Positions 42,351-51,946 of a DNA stretch of 64,000 nt are shown here, one piece after another. The number at the start of each line of letters is the position of its first letter. Position 1 is the first letter of the stretch. The DNA lies in assembly GCA_016916535.1 (NCBI GenBank), contig CP070276.1:1488001-1552000 (forward strand). Reading direction: 5' to 3'. This stretch comes from Dysgonomonadaceae bacterium zrk40. Its GTDB lineage: Bacteria; Bacteroidota; Bacteroidia; Bacteroidales; Dysgonomonadaceae. The notes beneath the pieces are model-generated. The model had not been told where the DNA came from, made no database searches, and saw nothing but the letters and a program-made list of their open reading frames with translations. The translations under genes were made by a program, and so were the position numbers.

Positions 42351-43430
42351 TTATCTCTTCACACGGGCATTACCCTTCCAGATGCTCCAGATCACCTCCT
42401 CATCGGCCGGTTGTGCATAATCGGTAAGGAAGGTTGTGGCCAGTGCACCGCTGGCCCAGGCAAACTGGATCCACCTGGCAGGATCCATCTGGCGGAGGAT
42501 GCTGTAAAGCAAGCCTCCCACAAAACCATCACCGCCACCGATACGGTCCATGACGTTGATCTTACGCAGGGGTGCTTCATGCCAGTTCCCGTTCTCATAA
42601 ACAATGGCGCCCCAGAGATGTTCGTTGGCACTGATCACCTCCCGCAAAGTGTTGGCAAAGACAGAGACATTGGGGAAAGACTTCCCGGCGTTAAGGATCA
42701 TCCCCTTGAATGCATCAAAGGTGTCACCGATATTTTCACCACCCGCTTTGGGACCTTCAATTCCGAGACAGAGCTGGAAATCCTCCTCGTTGCCGATCAG
42801 AATATCAGAGAGCGAGGCTATCTCAGAGAAAGCTACTCTCAACTCTTTTTCTCTTCCTTTCCAGAATGTTGCCCGATAGTTGAGATCGAATGAGATGAGA
42901 GTGCCATGCTTCTTGGCAAAACGGGCAATTTCCAGGCAGAAATGACTTGTATCGGGCGACAGGGCTGCGATTAGACCTGAGAGATGCACGATCTGCACAC
43001 CCTCTTTCCCGAAGATGCGTTCCAGATCGAAGTCTTTCACGTTGAGTGTCCTGCCCACCTCTCCGGCACGGTCGTTCTGTACGCGGGGACCGCGCAATCC
43101 GAAGCCACTGTCTGCAATGTTGAACTGATGGCGGTAGCCCCAGGGATCCCCCTGCGGCACCTCGGGACCCTCATATTCCATGTGCCGTGCCCGCAGATCA
43201 GATTTGATGAAAGCAGCTATGGGGCTGTCTTTCACAAAGGTGGTGAGCACTTTTACGGGCAGACCGAGGTAGGAAGAGATGCTTGCCACGTTGGTTTCAG
43301 CACTGGTAGCCTGCATCTGGAACATATTCGAACTCGGCACCGGCTGTGCGTTCACCGGTGTGATGCGGACTCCCATGCTGGTAGGTACCAGCAATGCATA
43401 TTTATAATCTTTTTTTAGTTCAAGTGACAT
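42351..43430 (-). CDS. kdgK: PfkB-family sugar-acid kinase (KDG kinase or gluconokinase)
   Basis: 359 residues of the ribokinase/PfkB fold. FDLNYRATFWKG is typical of 2-keto-3-deoxygluconate kinases. The C-terminal anion-hole motif reads GGGDGF with catalytic Asp301, instead of the common GAGD. Standard annotation would be KDG kinase, which fits a hexuronate operon. Its neighbours (gnd 24 nt downstream, an SDR upstream) also allow phosphorylation of gluconate. Sequence alone does not decide. Confidence 0.8.
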   Translation of the reverse strand: MSLELKKDYKYALLVPTSMGVRITPVNAQPVPSSNMFQMQATSAETNVASISSYLGLPVKVLTTFVKDSPIAAFIKSDLRARHMEYEGPEVPQGDPWGYRHQFNIADSGFGLRGPRVQNDRAGEVGRTLNVKDFDLERIFGKEGVQIVHLSGLIAALSPDTSHFCLEIARFAKKHGTLISFDLNYRATFWKGREKELRVAFSEIASLSDILIGNEEDFQLCLGIEGPKAGGENIGDTFDAFKGMILNAGKSFPNVSVFANTLREVISANEHLWGAIVYENGNWHEAPLRKINVMDRIGGGDGFVGGLLYSILRQMDPARWIQFAWASGALATTFLTDYAQPADEEVIWSIWKGNARVKR

Positions 43431-43468
43431 ATTGTTGATTTGTTGATTTGTTCAAGGATGAAAGCTTT

Positions 43469-44281
43469 TCAAATACTAAACGAATCGAAACCACCATCGA
43501 CGATTGCAACCGTACCGGTGACAAATCGGGATGCATCGCTGACCAGGTAATGGAGCGTTCCGAGCAAATCCTCCGGATCACCGAAGCGGCGGAAAGGTGT
43601 GTGGGCAATGATTGTGTTGCCTCTGTCGGAGTAGGAACCGTCGGGGTTGGTAAGCAGTGCCCTGTTCTGTTCAGTGATGAAGAATCCCGGACAGAGTGCA
43701 TTGACGCGAAAACTCTCACCGAACTTGATAGCGAGCTCGCCGGCAAGGTACTTGGTGAAGTTGGTCACGGCTGCCTTGGCGGCTCCATAACCGGCCACGC
43801 GAGTCAAGGGTCGCAGAGCAGAAGCCGAGGAGACATTGATGATGTTACCCTTTTTCTGCTCAACCATATACTCAGCAAATACCACGGAAGGGATCACGGT
43901 CCCCATCAGGTTCAGATCGACCACCTTGCGGAAGTCATCCATCTTCAGGTCGAAGATGTTGTTGTTGGGTCCGATGGTGGCTCCGGGCATGTTGCCCCCG
44001 GCACCGTTGATCAGCACATCGATCTTTCCGTATGCAGCCACGATATCACGTGCGTTCTGCTTCAACACGGCCTCGTCAGAGACATCTGTCTGCAGGAACA
44101 TCGCCTCACCACCGGCAGCTTTCACTTTTGCTGTCAGTTGATCACCTTTCTCCTTGTTTCTGGCCAGTACAGCCACCTTGGCACCATGTGCCGCCAGGTA
44201 CTCCACCATGGAAGTACCGAGCACGCCGGTACCTCCGGTGATGACGATCACCTTATCCTTTATGTTAAATAATTCGTACAT
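43469..44281 (-). CDS. SDR-family fructuronate/mannonate oxidoreductase
   Basis: 270 residues. Short-chain dehydrogenase: cofactor loop TGGTGVLGTSM, NGAGGN, catalytic Ser in NVSSASALRP and the YGAAK pair. SDRs of this type replace classical UxuB in many Bacteroidota and reduce D-fructuronate to D-mannonate with NAD(P)H. Context, right after uxaC-uxaE, supports this. A -7-like TAAATTTG at 44304-44311 in the 107-nt gap before it suggests an internal promoter. Confidence 0.83.
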   Translation of the reverse strand: MYELFNIKDKVIVITGGTGVLGTSMVEYLAAHGAKVAVLARNKEKGDQLTAKVKAAGGEAMFLQTDVSDEAVLKQNARDIVAAYGKIDVLINGAGGNMPGATIGPNNNIFDLKMDDFRKVVDLNLMGTVIPSVVFAEYMVEQKKGNIINVSSASALRPLTRVAGYGAAKAAVTNFTKYLAGELAIKFGESFRVNALCPGFFITEQNRALLTNPDGSYSDRGNTIIAHTPFRRFGDPEDLLGTLHYLVSDASRFVTGTVAIVDGGFDSFSI

Positions 44282-44388
44282 TTTTACATCAGTTTAGTTT
44301 GGTCAAATTTACAACAGCAATTCACCGCAAGAAAGGGATTTTACGTAAATCTCACTTCAAATAACGCTAAATTGAATTACGCCGTATA

Positions 44389-45636
44389 TTAAATGGTGAA
44401 CAATCTTCTCAGGTGGCGCTCGTAGATGTTCTCTTCCACGCAGGAACCGACCACATCGGCATATTTCTCCAACATGGAGGTGTAGGTAGTCCCCATCTCA
44501 GCAGCCACCTTGTAAGCCACGTGGATCAACTGCCGGAAGTTTGCATTGTAGTCGGGGTGTCCCGGGATATGACGCAATGTGTTGGCGTACTTCTCACTGC
44601 TCCAGCCGTTCACCTCTTCTACCGAGGGCAGCTTTGAGCCGTCGATGTCAATCACATCGGCATAGGGACCACAAAGTTCTTCCTGACGGTTGTATGAGCT
44701 CTCGTAAATCTTCTTAGCCAGTTCAAGACCTTCACCTCCGGCGACAGCCAGTCCGATTACCTCTTCAAGCCAGGTGGTACCTGCTGTTTTCAGGTGCAAT
44801 CCCTTGTCGTAGCGCAGAATGATATCAGCCATGATGGGGTAGATGGAGAACTTGTCGCTGCCCGAGTGGACACTGAGCTTCAGTTCCTGTGGCAATCCAA
44901 ATTCGCGAACGGCATAGTCGATCACCAGCACATCTTCTTCGAACTCTTTCTCAAACTGTTCCAGGTCACCCACATAGTCGACACCCTTGTTGAAGCGGCC
45001 GGTGAATTTGGGAGCGATTGTCTGTGCAGGAACGCCCTTGTCGGCCAGCATCTTCAGGATAAAGAGCAATTCAACCGGTGTTTGAGGCGATTCGACTTCA
45101 TCCATGGAGACCTCCGTGATGAAGTTACCTTCTCCCTTCTCTTTTTTCAAAAATGCGTAAATTTCCGAAGCATGTTGTGTAGCTGCCAAAAACTTGGAGG
45201 CGATTGACTCAAGCAGTTCTTTGGTTACCTGTAAAGGAGCTTCCATGCCGGGGATATTCAATTCTCCCATGTACGCGGCACAAGAGTCAACAAATGCATC
45301 CACATCTTCTTTGCTGCTTTCCTTACCAATGAAGGAGGCCACGTCGAGGGTGAAGAAATCAGAAACCTCCACATATTTGGCAACTGTTGTGAGGTTGATA
45401 TGATCGGCGTCCACGAAGTAAAGCCCCTTGAATCCGAGTGCCTTTACTGCCTCATCGGCCTCCTTGCGGGTGTCGGCCGGAGCTGTACCTACGTAGATAT
45501 GCTCACGGTTTGATTTATTCCAAACAGGGCTAATATCCAGTCCCTTTTCATTCGCTTTCATGATGGCTTTCAACTGTGCCTTGCCCTGGTAGGTGAAACG
45601 GTCACCCACACCGATACTGTATTTACCTAATTTCAT
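44389..45636 (-). CDS. uxaE: Tagaturonate epimerase
   Basis: 415 residues. Sequence features such as GKYSIGVGDRFTYQGKAQL, LYFVDADHINL and SVHSGSDKFSIYPIM fit the UxaE family, metal-dependent epimerases that convert D-tagaturonate to D-fructuronate and so merge galacturonate with the glucuronate route. It lies 12 nt after uxaC. With UxaE, galacturonate breakdown needs no altronate enzymes (UxaA, UxaB), and none are present here. Confidence 0.88.
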   Translation of the reverse strand: MKLGKYSIGVGDRFTYQGKAQLKAIMKANEKGLDISPVWNKSNREHIYVGTAPADTRKEADEAVKALGFKGLYFVDADHINLTTVAKYVEVSDFFTLDVASFIGKESSKEDVDAFVDSCAAYMGELNIPGMEAPLQVTKELLESIASKFLAATQHASEIYAFLKKEKGEGNFITEVSMDEVESPQTPVELLFILKMLADKGVPAQTIAPKFTGRFNKGVDYVGDLEQFEKEFEEDVLVIDYAVREFGLPQELKLSVHSGSDKFSIYPIMADIILRYDKGLHLKTAGTTWLEEVIGLAVAGGEGLELAKKIYESSYNRQEELCGPYADVIDIDGSKLPSVEEVNGWSSEKYANTLRHIPGHPDYNANFRQLIHVAYKVAAEMGTTYTSMLEKYADVVGSCVEENIYERHLRRLFTI

Positions 45637-45648
45637 CTTATCTAAATA

Positions 45649-47055
45649 TTAAAAGTTAAAAAAATTGTTTGCGTTGTGGTAGGAGATGTTTTCTACCATC
45701 TCACCGAGAAAGGCCATTTCAGAGGCAGGGAGCAATCCTTTTTCCAAATCATCACCAATCAGGTTGCAGAGAATCCTGCGGAAATACTCGTGTCGCGGAT
45801 AGGAGAGGAAGCTGCGCGAGTCGGTAAGCATCCCCACAAAACGACTCAACAGCCCCAGGTTGGAGAGTGAGTTCATTTGAGCTTCCATGCCTGTCTTTTG
45901 ATCAAGGAACCACCAACCCGATCCAAACTGTATCTTTCCGGCAACGGAGCCATCCTGGAAATTACCGATCATGGTCGCTATCATATCATTGTCACGCGGA
46001 TTGAGATTGTAAATAATGGTCTTTGCCAGTTTGTTGTCTGTGTCGAGCTTGTCGAAGAAGCGGCTCATGGCCTTGGCTACGGTGAAGTCACCTATTGAGT
46101 CAAAGCCTGTATCGGGGCCCAGCTTGTTAAAGAGGCGTGTGTTGTTGTTACGGATAGCACCGTAGTGGAACTGTTGGGTCCATCCTTTCTCCCAGTCCAT
46201 AAGGGCACCTTCGTGCAACATGGCCGATTTAAATTTTCTGATCTCCTCTCCTGTCAGCTCATTTCCGCCATATACCTTGTCAAAGATCGCTTCGATCTCT
46301 TTTCCTGTATATTCTTCGGCATAAAACTCTTCAATCCCGTGATCGGAAAGCTTGCAACCCACCGAAGCAAAGAAGTCGTGCCGGTTACGCAGTGCTTCAA
46401 TCAGATCGCTGAATTTGCTGATGGTGACACCGGACACTTCTGATAATTTCTCAAGATAGGCCCGGTAATCCTTGACGTTCTCCACCGCCATTGCCTTGTC
46501 GGGACGCCAGGTGGGCAATACCTTGATGGCAAACCCCTCCTCTTTTAAAGAGAGATGATGCTCCAGCGAGTCTACAGGATCATCGGTGGTGCACACCACC
46601 TTCACGTTGAACATCTTCATCAGACCCCTGGCAGAGTATTCAGGAGTTCTCAGCTGTTCCGTACAACGATCATAGATCTCCCGGGCGGTAGTGGGGTTCA
46701 ATAGTTTCTCCACGCCAAATGCGGACTTCAGCTCGAGGTGTGTCCAATGATACAATGGGTTTCGCATGGTGTAAGGCACCGTTTCCGCCCACTTCTCAAA
46801 TTTCTCCCAGTCGCTGGTATTCTTTCCGGTACAGTATTTTTCATCCACACCGTTGGTACGCATGGCACGCCACTTGTAATGATCGCCTTCGAGCCAGATC
46901 TGACCAAGGTTGTCGAACCGGTGATCTTCTGCGATATAGGCAGGGTTCAAATGACAATGGTAGTCAATGATGGGCTGTTTTGCCGCGTGCTCATGATAGA
47001 GCTGACGTGCAGCATCACTTTGCAATAAAAAATCTTCGTGAATAAATGGTTTCAT
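45649..47055 (-). CDS. uxaC: Uronate isomerase
   Basis: 468 residues from MKPFIHEDFLLQSDAARQL; the frame is open 34 codons further, through the promoter box, and that part is rejected. It isomerises D-galacturonate to D-tagaturonate and D-glucuronate to D-fructuronate. PIIDYHCHLNP supplies the metal-ligand His pair; LTDSRSFLSYPRHEYFRR near the C-terminus is a family hallmark. First gene of the leftward operon, preceded by TATCTTTG at 47146-47153. It lies directly downstream of the hybrid sensor gene. Confidence 0.95.
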   Translation of the reverse strand: MKPFIHEDFLLQSDAARQLYHEHAAKQPIIDYHCHLNPAYIAEDHRFDNLGQIWLEGDHYKWRAMRTNGVDEKYCTGKNTSDWEKFEKWAETVPYTMRNPLYHWTHLELKSAFGVEKLLNPTTAREIYDRCTEQLRTPEYSARGLMKMFNVKVVCTTDDPVDSLEHHLSLKEEGFAIKVLPTWRPDKAMAVENVKDYRAYLEKLSEVSGVTISKFSDLIEALRNRHDFFASVGCKLSDHGIEEFYAEEYTGKEIEAIFDKVYGGNELTGEEIRKFKSAMLHEGALMDWEKGWTQQFHYGAIRNNNTRLFNKLGPDTGFDSIGDFTVAKAMSRFFDKLDTDNKLAKTIIYNLNPRDNDMIATMIGNFQDGSVAGKIQFGSGWWFLDQKTGMEAQMNSLSNLGLLSRFVGMLTDSRSFLSYPRHEYFRRILCNLIGDDLEKGLLPASEMAFLGEMVENISYHNANNFFNF

Positions 47056-47145
47056 ATCATCTGCTTTTTGTGAATTTAATTTCCGTATCAGAAACAGGGA
47101 GTATTTGGTCAAATCTCTTTGCGATTGGAAGGAATCTCTGAATCT

Positions 47146-47153
47146 CAAAGATA
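47146..47153 (-). promoter_or_regulatory. -7 promoter element of the uxaC operon
   Basis: TATCTTTG on the minus strand fits TAnnTTTG, about 90 nt before the uxaC ATG, in the 119-nt gap after the hybrid sensor gene. The -33 box is not clear. It allows expression apart from the sensor. Confidence 0.45.
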
Positions 47154-47174
47154 ACAATTTCTAATTTAACTTTT

Positions 47175-50100
47175 TCACCCCAATTCATTTTCTTGAGTTG
47201 CCGATACCGGAATAACGTTCATCTTCCTGTATTCTGTTGGCGTCATCCGGTATTTATTCTTGAAACATCTGGAAAAGTACTTGGCATCGTTCATACCCAC
47301 CATGTAAGAGATCTCCTTGATGGTTAAATCTTCCTGTATCAGCAACACGGCAGCATGTTGCATCAACACATCCCGCACATACTCCACCGGTGCCAGACCG
47401 GTGAGCCCTTTCACCTTCTTGAAAAAAACGGAGCGGCTCATACCCATCTCCATTGCCAGGTCTTCAATCACATAATCATTATTACCCAGGCGCTCTTCAA
47501 TGAACCTGTTGATTGATTGAATAAACGTCAGATCCTTGTCGTTGACAGCTGTTTCGTTTTTGCTGATCTCTTCCGATATCGTTCCGGGTGAGCGGTAGAC
47601 CCTGTTGCGGTAAAAATTCTGCAATTCATTTCTCCTTTGCAACAGACTTTTCACTCTCGCCTTGAAGAATGTAACGCTGAAGGGTTTGGAAATGTACTCA
47701 TCAGCCCCCTGCTCAAATCCCTCCAGCTTACTCTCTAATGTTGTTTTGGCCGTGAGTAGCAAAAAAAGAATGTGACTGGTCTGGACGTTCTTACGAATAT
47801 TCTCCAACAATTGCATGCCATCTGCTTCAGGCATCATGATATCACTGACAATGAAATCGGGCATCAGCTCCTGTGCTTTCTCAAATCCCTCCAAGCCATT
47901 CGATGCTTCATGCACTTCGTAATCCTCTTCCAGGATGGAACGAATAAACTGACGCAGATCCTCATCATCTTCCACAACCAACACCAGGGGATGTTCATTC
48001 ATACGGGTGTACACCTCACAGTGAGCCGTTGTACTATTTTGTGCCTCCTCAATCTCTGTTTCTCTCCCACTGAACGTAGTTTCATCGATGGTAACCTCAG
48101 GCCCGAAATGTGCAATCCCCTTTTTGAAGAAGAGGGTAAAGCAGCTGCCCTGGTTCACTTCGCTCTCCACTACGATGCGTGCCATATGTTTGTCGGCCAG
48201 CTCCTTCACGATGGAGAGGCCTATGCCGGTACTGGGTTTGCTCTTGTCTTCGTTGAACGATTCAAAACGCCTGAACAACCGTGCCTGCTTCTCCTTTGAG
48301 ATGCCTGACCCGGTATCCCTGATCTCAACAGACAACTCGTTGTCTTGGTTGTAGAGGGTGAGGGTGATTGAACGGCCCGCCGGGGTGTACTTGAACGCAT
48401 TTGAAAGTAGGTTCAGGATGATCTTCTCCAAAGCTTCACCATCGGCCCAGATAATTGCATCGCCGGCACGGTTCACGAACCGGTAGTCAATCTTTCTGAT
48501 CTCCGCATTTTTGACATACCCCTCGAAAAGATTCTCAATAAACGGGGCAATCTCAATCCTGTGCACGGTAAGTGGCAACTGTGACATCTTCTGGAAATCG
48601 AGGATCTGGTTGACCATGTCCAGCAACCGGTTGGTGTTCTTGGAGACCAACTTGAGCTGATTCTTCACAAGCGAAGGAGTACTGCTGCTGGAGAGGAGAT
48701 TCTCTATTGGCGAAACAATCATGGTGAGCGGAGTCCGGATCTCGTGAGAGATATTGGTGAAGAATCGTGTCTTGATCTCTGATTCCCGTTTCTCCAGGAT
48801 GATCTTGTTACGCATCCTGTAAAAGGTATAGAGTATCTTAAAGGTAATATACAGTATCAACAACAGCAATAACACGTAGATTAAATAAGCCCATCCGGTT
48901 GCCCAGAAAGGAGGCATCACTTCGATGGCCAGGAGTCGCTCATTCTCTGCCCACACACCGTCGCTGTTAGTCGACTTAACACGGAACAGATACTTTCCAG
49001 GGGAGAGATTGGTATAGTTGGCTATTCTCTGATTGCCGGAAAAATTCCACTCCTTGTCGAACCCATCCAACTTATAGGCGTAAAAGATATTCTCAGGATC
49101 GATGTAATCGAGTGCTGCAAACTCAATACTGAAAAAATTCTGGTTGTGCTTCAGATGCAACCTGTCAGTCAGATGAATGTCACGTTTCAGCGGACCATCA
49201 GGCGTGATGGGTACGGAACGGTTGAATAGCCTGAACTGCACCAATGCCAGGTAGGGATTAAAAGTGTTGTTCCTCACCTGATCGGGATCAAAAAGAATCA
49301 TTCCGTGTGAGTACCCGAATAGCATTCTCCCGTCACGCAGCCGGCACCTGGAGTCTTCAGAGAAATTGTTTCGTTTCAACAGCCGTTTCATCTCACTGAA
49401 GTTCTCAAATGTCTCATCGCTACGGTTGAATTTGGTCAGCCCACCTTCGCTGCCAACCCAGATGTTACCGAGCCGGTCCTCCTGTAAAGAAAGAATGATG
49501 TTGGAGGGGAGTCCATGGTTGCTATCGTATGTCTCGAATAGAATCGGGAATCCCATACTATCGGTTTCCGACACCCGGCTGATCCCCCCCCCGAAGCTAC
49601 CGATGAAAGTCTCTCCATCCTCAGTGGTACAAATGTCGATGATATCATTGGCACCCACAGTGCCGGGATCATCGCTGTTGTGAACGTAGGTCTTGTAAGA
49701 GATCGCATCGGCGCTTCTGAAATCGGGGTCAAACATAATCAAGCCTAAAGTTGTTCCCACACAAATATTCCCGTAGCGGTCCTCGTTGATGATTCGCACC
49801 TGATCACCCAGGCTGAAGGGATAGCCATTTAGTCCGTTTCCATGGTGTAGCACCCTCTCACCGCCGGTACCGTGGAGTATCAGGTTGATTCCACCTCCAA
49901 ATGTCCCAACCCAGATATTCCCATTCTTGTCTTCATAGATGGAGTAAACGTGGTTGTCACTCAGCGAGTGGATATCTCCCGGGGTATGTTGTATCCGGTG
50001 GATCGCATAGGTCTCACCACCCTCATCCGGTGTCAGCCGGTAAATACCTTCTCCCTTGGTGCCGATCCATATGTTTTGTTGGGAATCTTCTGTGATGCAA

Positions 50101-51605
50101 TAGGCGATGCCTCTCAGCGGATTGCCCTTGCCGATTGTACCCTTCTCGGTGAGAATACCCTTTTCCTTTAGTGAAGCATCGTAGAGATGGATCATCCCAT
50201 CTTTGGTGGCAGCCCATATGGTGCCTTGTGAATCCTCGAAGATGGGACGAACATCATTGCTGATGGTAGAATGGATATTGTCGTTCAGTAATATAGACCG
50301 AAACTGACTGTCATCAAAGAAGATCACCTTTTCCAGTCCGTGTGACCGGGTACACATCCAGAGGTTTCCTTGCCTGTCGGAGTAGGCTGAGTGCATCATG
50401 TTGGAAAACAACCAGGAAGGAGAGAACGGTTCGTTGTAGAAGGGGATCAGATGGTCAGTCTCCGGGTCATAAAGTGAGAATCCCCCCCCCCGGGGATGAA
50501 TCCAAAGACGATCCTCAATGTCTTCAAAGATAAAAAAGTTGGGGGGAAATACACTCGTTTCAGTACTCTCAATGAATGGCTCGTAATTACGATATTGACG
50601 AGAATAAGGAATGAACCTTGCGACCCCGAGGTGATCTGTTTCGAACCACAGATTCCTGTTTTTGTCCAGGTAATAGGAAAAGATCTGAGCAGAAGTCATT
50701 TCAGGGAGAGTTTGCCGGTTATAAATCTCCACGCTGCCATCGTGAGTGTTGTATATAACGAAACCGCTATGAGATGAGATCACTGCAATCTTATCTGTTG
50801 AGATTTCATCGATGGCAATCACATCGGTGGTCAAACCTGTGTGCAATGGATGAAAGCTCCCTTTCTTCTTGTCGTAACGCCAGATGACACCTTTATCAGC
50901 ACCAAACCAAATCTCCTCGTTCAGTTCTAAGACGCAGAAAAAGGAAAACTCATCGGAAAAAGGTGTATTGGTCGCCGGATGGAAGTAAAAAATGGGCACA
51001 CTGCTTCCGGCCTCAAGGAAAGTAAGACCTCTGCCGGTAAGGAACCAGCAATTCCCCTCACTGTCTTCATGCACCCCGTTCACCCGGTTGTCGGTAAGAT
51101 TGTGATTGCGCGTATGATACTGATTGGCATGAAACAGTGAGTCCGTGACAACGATGCATCCATCTTCTTCAGACAGAAGCCAGACATTCCCATTTGATGA
51201 AGAAATGATACCGGATGCAGCAAAGGGATGACCCTCGAGACCCGAAATAGCTCCTGTACCGGTAAAGGTCTCCGTGCGGACATCAAAACGATAAGCATGG
51301 TTGTCGTATGTCAGGGTCCAGATGTTACGGTAACGATCCTCAAAGAGGTGATCAATCCTACTGCTCTGTGATGCAATATCAGTGCTACCGGGCAGGTGGT
51401 AGGTTTTGAAGGTATAACCATCGAACCTGCTCAGGCCATCCCAGGTGCTGAACCACATGAATCCGCTCCGATCTTGCAGGATATCGGTGATGGTGTGTTG
51501 CGGGAGTCCATCCTCTGGACCGTAATGAACAAAGTAAGCCTCCGGTTGTGCCTTGAGGGGAACAACAACCACGAGAATAAAAAACAGCAGAATTTTTATG
51601 TTCAT
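47175..51605 (-). CDS. Hybrid two-component system sensor/regulator (HTCS)
   Basis: 1,476 residues from MNIKILLFFIL, chosen for its signal peptide. Order: periplasmic two-component-propeller repeats (about 20-810, many DxxGxxWxGTxGGG-type units), Y_Y_Y domain (about 815-895), membrane helix (about 902-925), histidine kinase with phospho-His954 in NISHEIRTPL and ATPase domain, receiver with phospho-Asp1255 in VSDIMMP, and C-terminal AraC-type HTH (about 1375-1470). HTCSs sense oligosaccharides released from a polysaccharide and activate the adjacent utilisation locus, here pectin-related. Within the propeller, runs of 10 G (50482-50491) and 9 G (49584-49592) encode Gly triplets and could slip. 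A -7 box (TATATTTG, 51628-51635) lies just upstream. Confidence 0.95.
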   Translation of the reverse strand: MNIKILLFFILVVVVPLKAQPEAYFVHYGPEDGLPQHTITDILQDRSGFMWFSTWDGLSRFDGYTFKTYHLPGSTDIASQSSRIDHLFEDRYRNIWTLTYDNHAYRFDVRTETFTGTGAISGLEGHPFAASGIISSSNGNVWLLSEEDGCIVVTDSLFHANQYHTRNHNLTDNRVNGVHEDSEGNCWFLTGRGLTFLEAGSSVPIFYFHPATNTPFSDEFSFFCVLELNEEIWFGADKGVIWRYDKKKGSFHPLHTGLTTDVIAIDEISTDKIAVISSHSGFVIYNTHDGSVEIYNRQTLPEMTSAQIFSYYLDKNRNLWFETDHLGVARFIPYSRQYRNYEPFIESTETSVFPPNFFIFEDIEDRLWIHPRGGGFSLYDPETDHLIPFYNEPFSPSWLFSNMMHSAYSDRQGNLWMCTRSHGLEKVIFFDDSQFRSILLNDNIHSTISNDVRPIFEDSQGTIWAATKDGMIHLYDASLKEKGILTEKGTIGKGNPLRGIAYCITEDSQQNIWIGTKGEGIYRLTPDEGGETYAIHRIQHTPGDIHSLSDNHVYSIYEDKNGNIWVGTFGGGINLILHGTGGERVLHHGNGLNGYPFSLGDQVRIINEDRYGNICVGTTLGLIMFDPDFRSADAISYKTYVHNSDDPGTVGANDIIDICTTEDGETFIGSFGGGISRVSETDSMGFPILFETYDSNHGLPSNIILSLQEDRLGNIWVGSEGGLTKFNRSDETFENFSEMKRLLKRNNFSEDSRCRLRDGRMLFGYSHGMILFDPDQVRNNTFNPYLALVQFRLFNRSVPITPDGPLKRDIHLTDRLHLKHNQNFFSIEFAALDYIDPENIFYAYKLDGFDKEWNFSGNQRIANYTNLSPGKYLFRVKSTNSDGVWAENERLLAIEVMPPFWATGWAYLIYVLLLLLILYITFKILYTFYRMRNKIILEKRESEIKTRFFTNISHEIRTPLTMIVSPIENLLSSSSTPSLVKNQLKLVSKNTNRLLDMVNQILDFQKMSQLPLTVHRIEIAPFIENLFEGYVKNAEIRKIDYRFVNRAGDAIIWADGEALEKIILNLLSNAFKYTPAGRSITLTLYNQDNELSVEIRDTGSGISKEKQARLFRRFESFNEDKSKPSTGIGLSIVKELADKHMARIVVESEVNQGSCFTLFFKKGIAHFGPEVTIDETTFSGRETEIEEAQNSTTAHCEVYTRMNEHPLVLVVEDDEDLRQFIRSILEEDYEVHEASNGLEGFEKAQELMPDFIVSDIMMPEADGMQLLENIRKNVQTSHILFLLLTAKTTLESKLEGFEQGADEYISKPFSVTFFKARVKSLLQRRNELQNFYRNRVYRSPGTISEEISKNETAVNDKDLTFIQSINRFIEERLGNNDYVIEDLAMEMGMSRSVFFKKVKGLTGLAPVEYVRDVLMQHAAVLLIQEDLTIKEISYMVGMNDAKYFSRCFKNKYRMTPTEYRKMNVIPVSATQENELG

Positions 51606-51627
51606 TACACTTATATTTTGCTTCCTA

Positions 51628-51635
51628 CAAATATA
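51628..51635 (-). promoter_or_regulatory. -7 promoter element of the HTCS gene
   Basis: TATATTTG on the minus strand, 22 nt before the ATG; no clear -33. The remaining 341-nt intergenic space toward SusC holds ATACA-N7-TGTAT (51726-51742) and a small stem-loop (GATGGA/TCCATC, 51887-51904). I see no convincing promoter for SusC; TATCATTG (51732-51739) is one base off. Confidence 0.45.
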
Positions 51636-51946
51636 CATTTATTTGCTCTTTCCCTTCAGCATTTTCGATCTTATAACAATATATCACCCCTTAAAAACCA
51701 ATTTATCACCTCCAGTTCCATTCGAATACATTATCATTGTATGTAGAAAATGCCAAATCGCTGGATAAGAACTATTATGTCAGCGATAAAAGCAAAAACA
51801 AATGAATGTTAACGATTTAATCAGTAAGCAACACTTAAATTGAAACTCGATACGCATGAAAAAAAATGTACCTTAAAAAAGAGAGAGATGGATGAGCCTC
51901 CATCTTATATGATGAACAGTTATTTACTCACTTATTTTTAATAAAC

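Noticed and set aside
43448-44272. 274-codon open frame antisense to the SDR gene
   Set aside because: It mirrors the SDR gene and has no independent support.
47056-47157. 34-codon upstream extension of uxaC
   Set aside because: It spans the -7 promoter box and lacks similarity to uronate isomerases.
51653-51946. Small RNA or gene upstream of susC
   Set aside because: Only a weak stem-loop and a short dyad are visible; no promoter-terminator pair supports a separate transcript.
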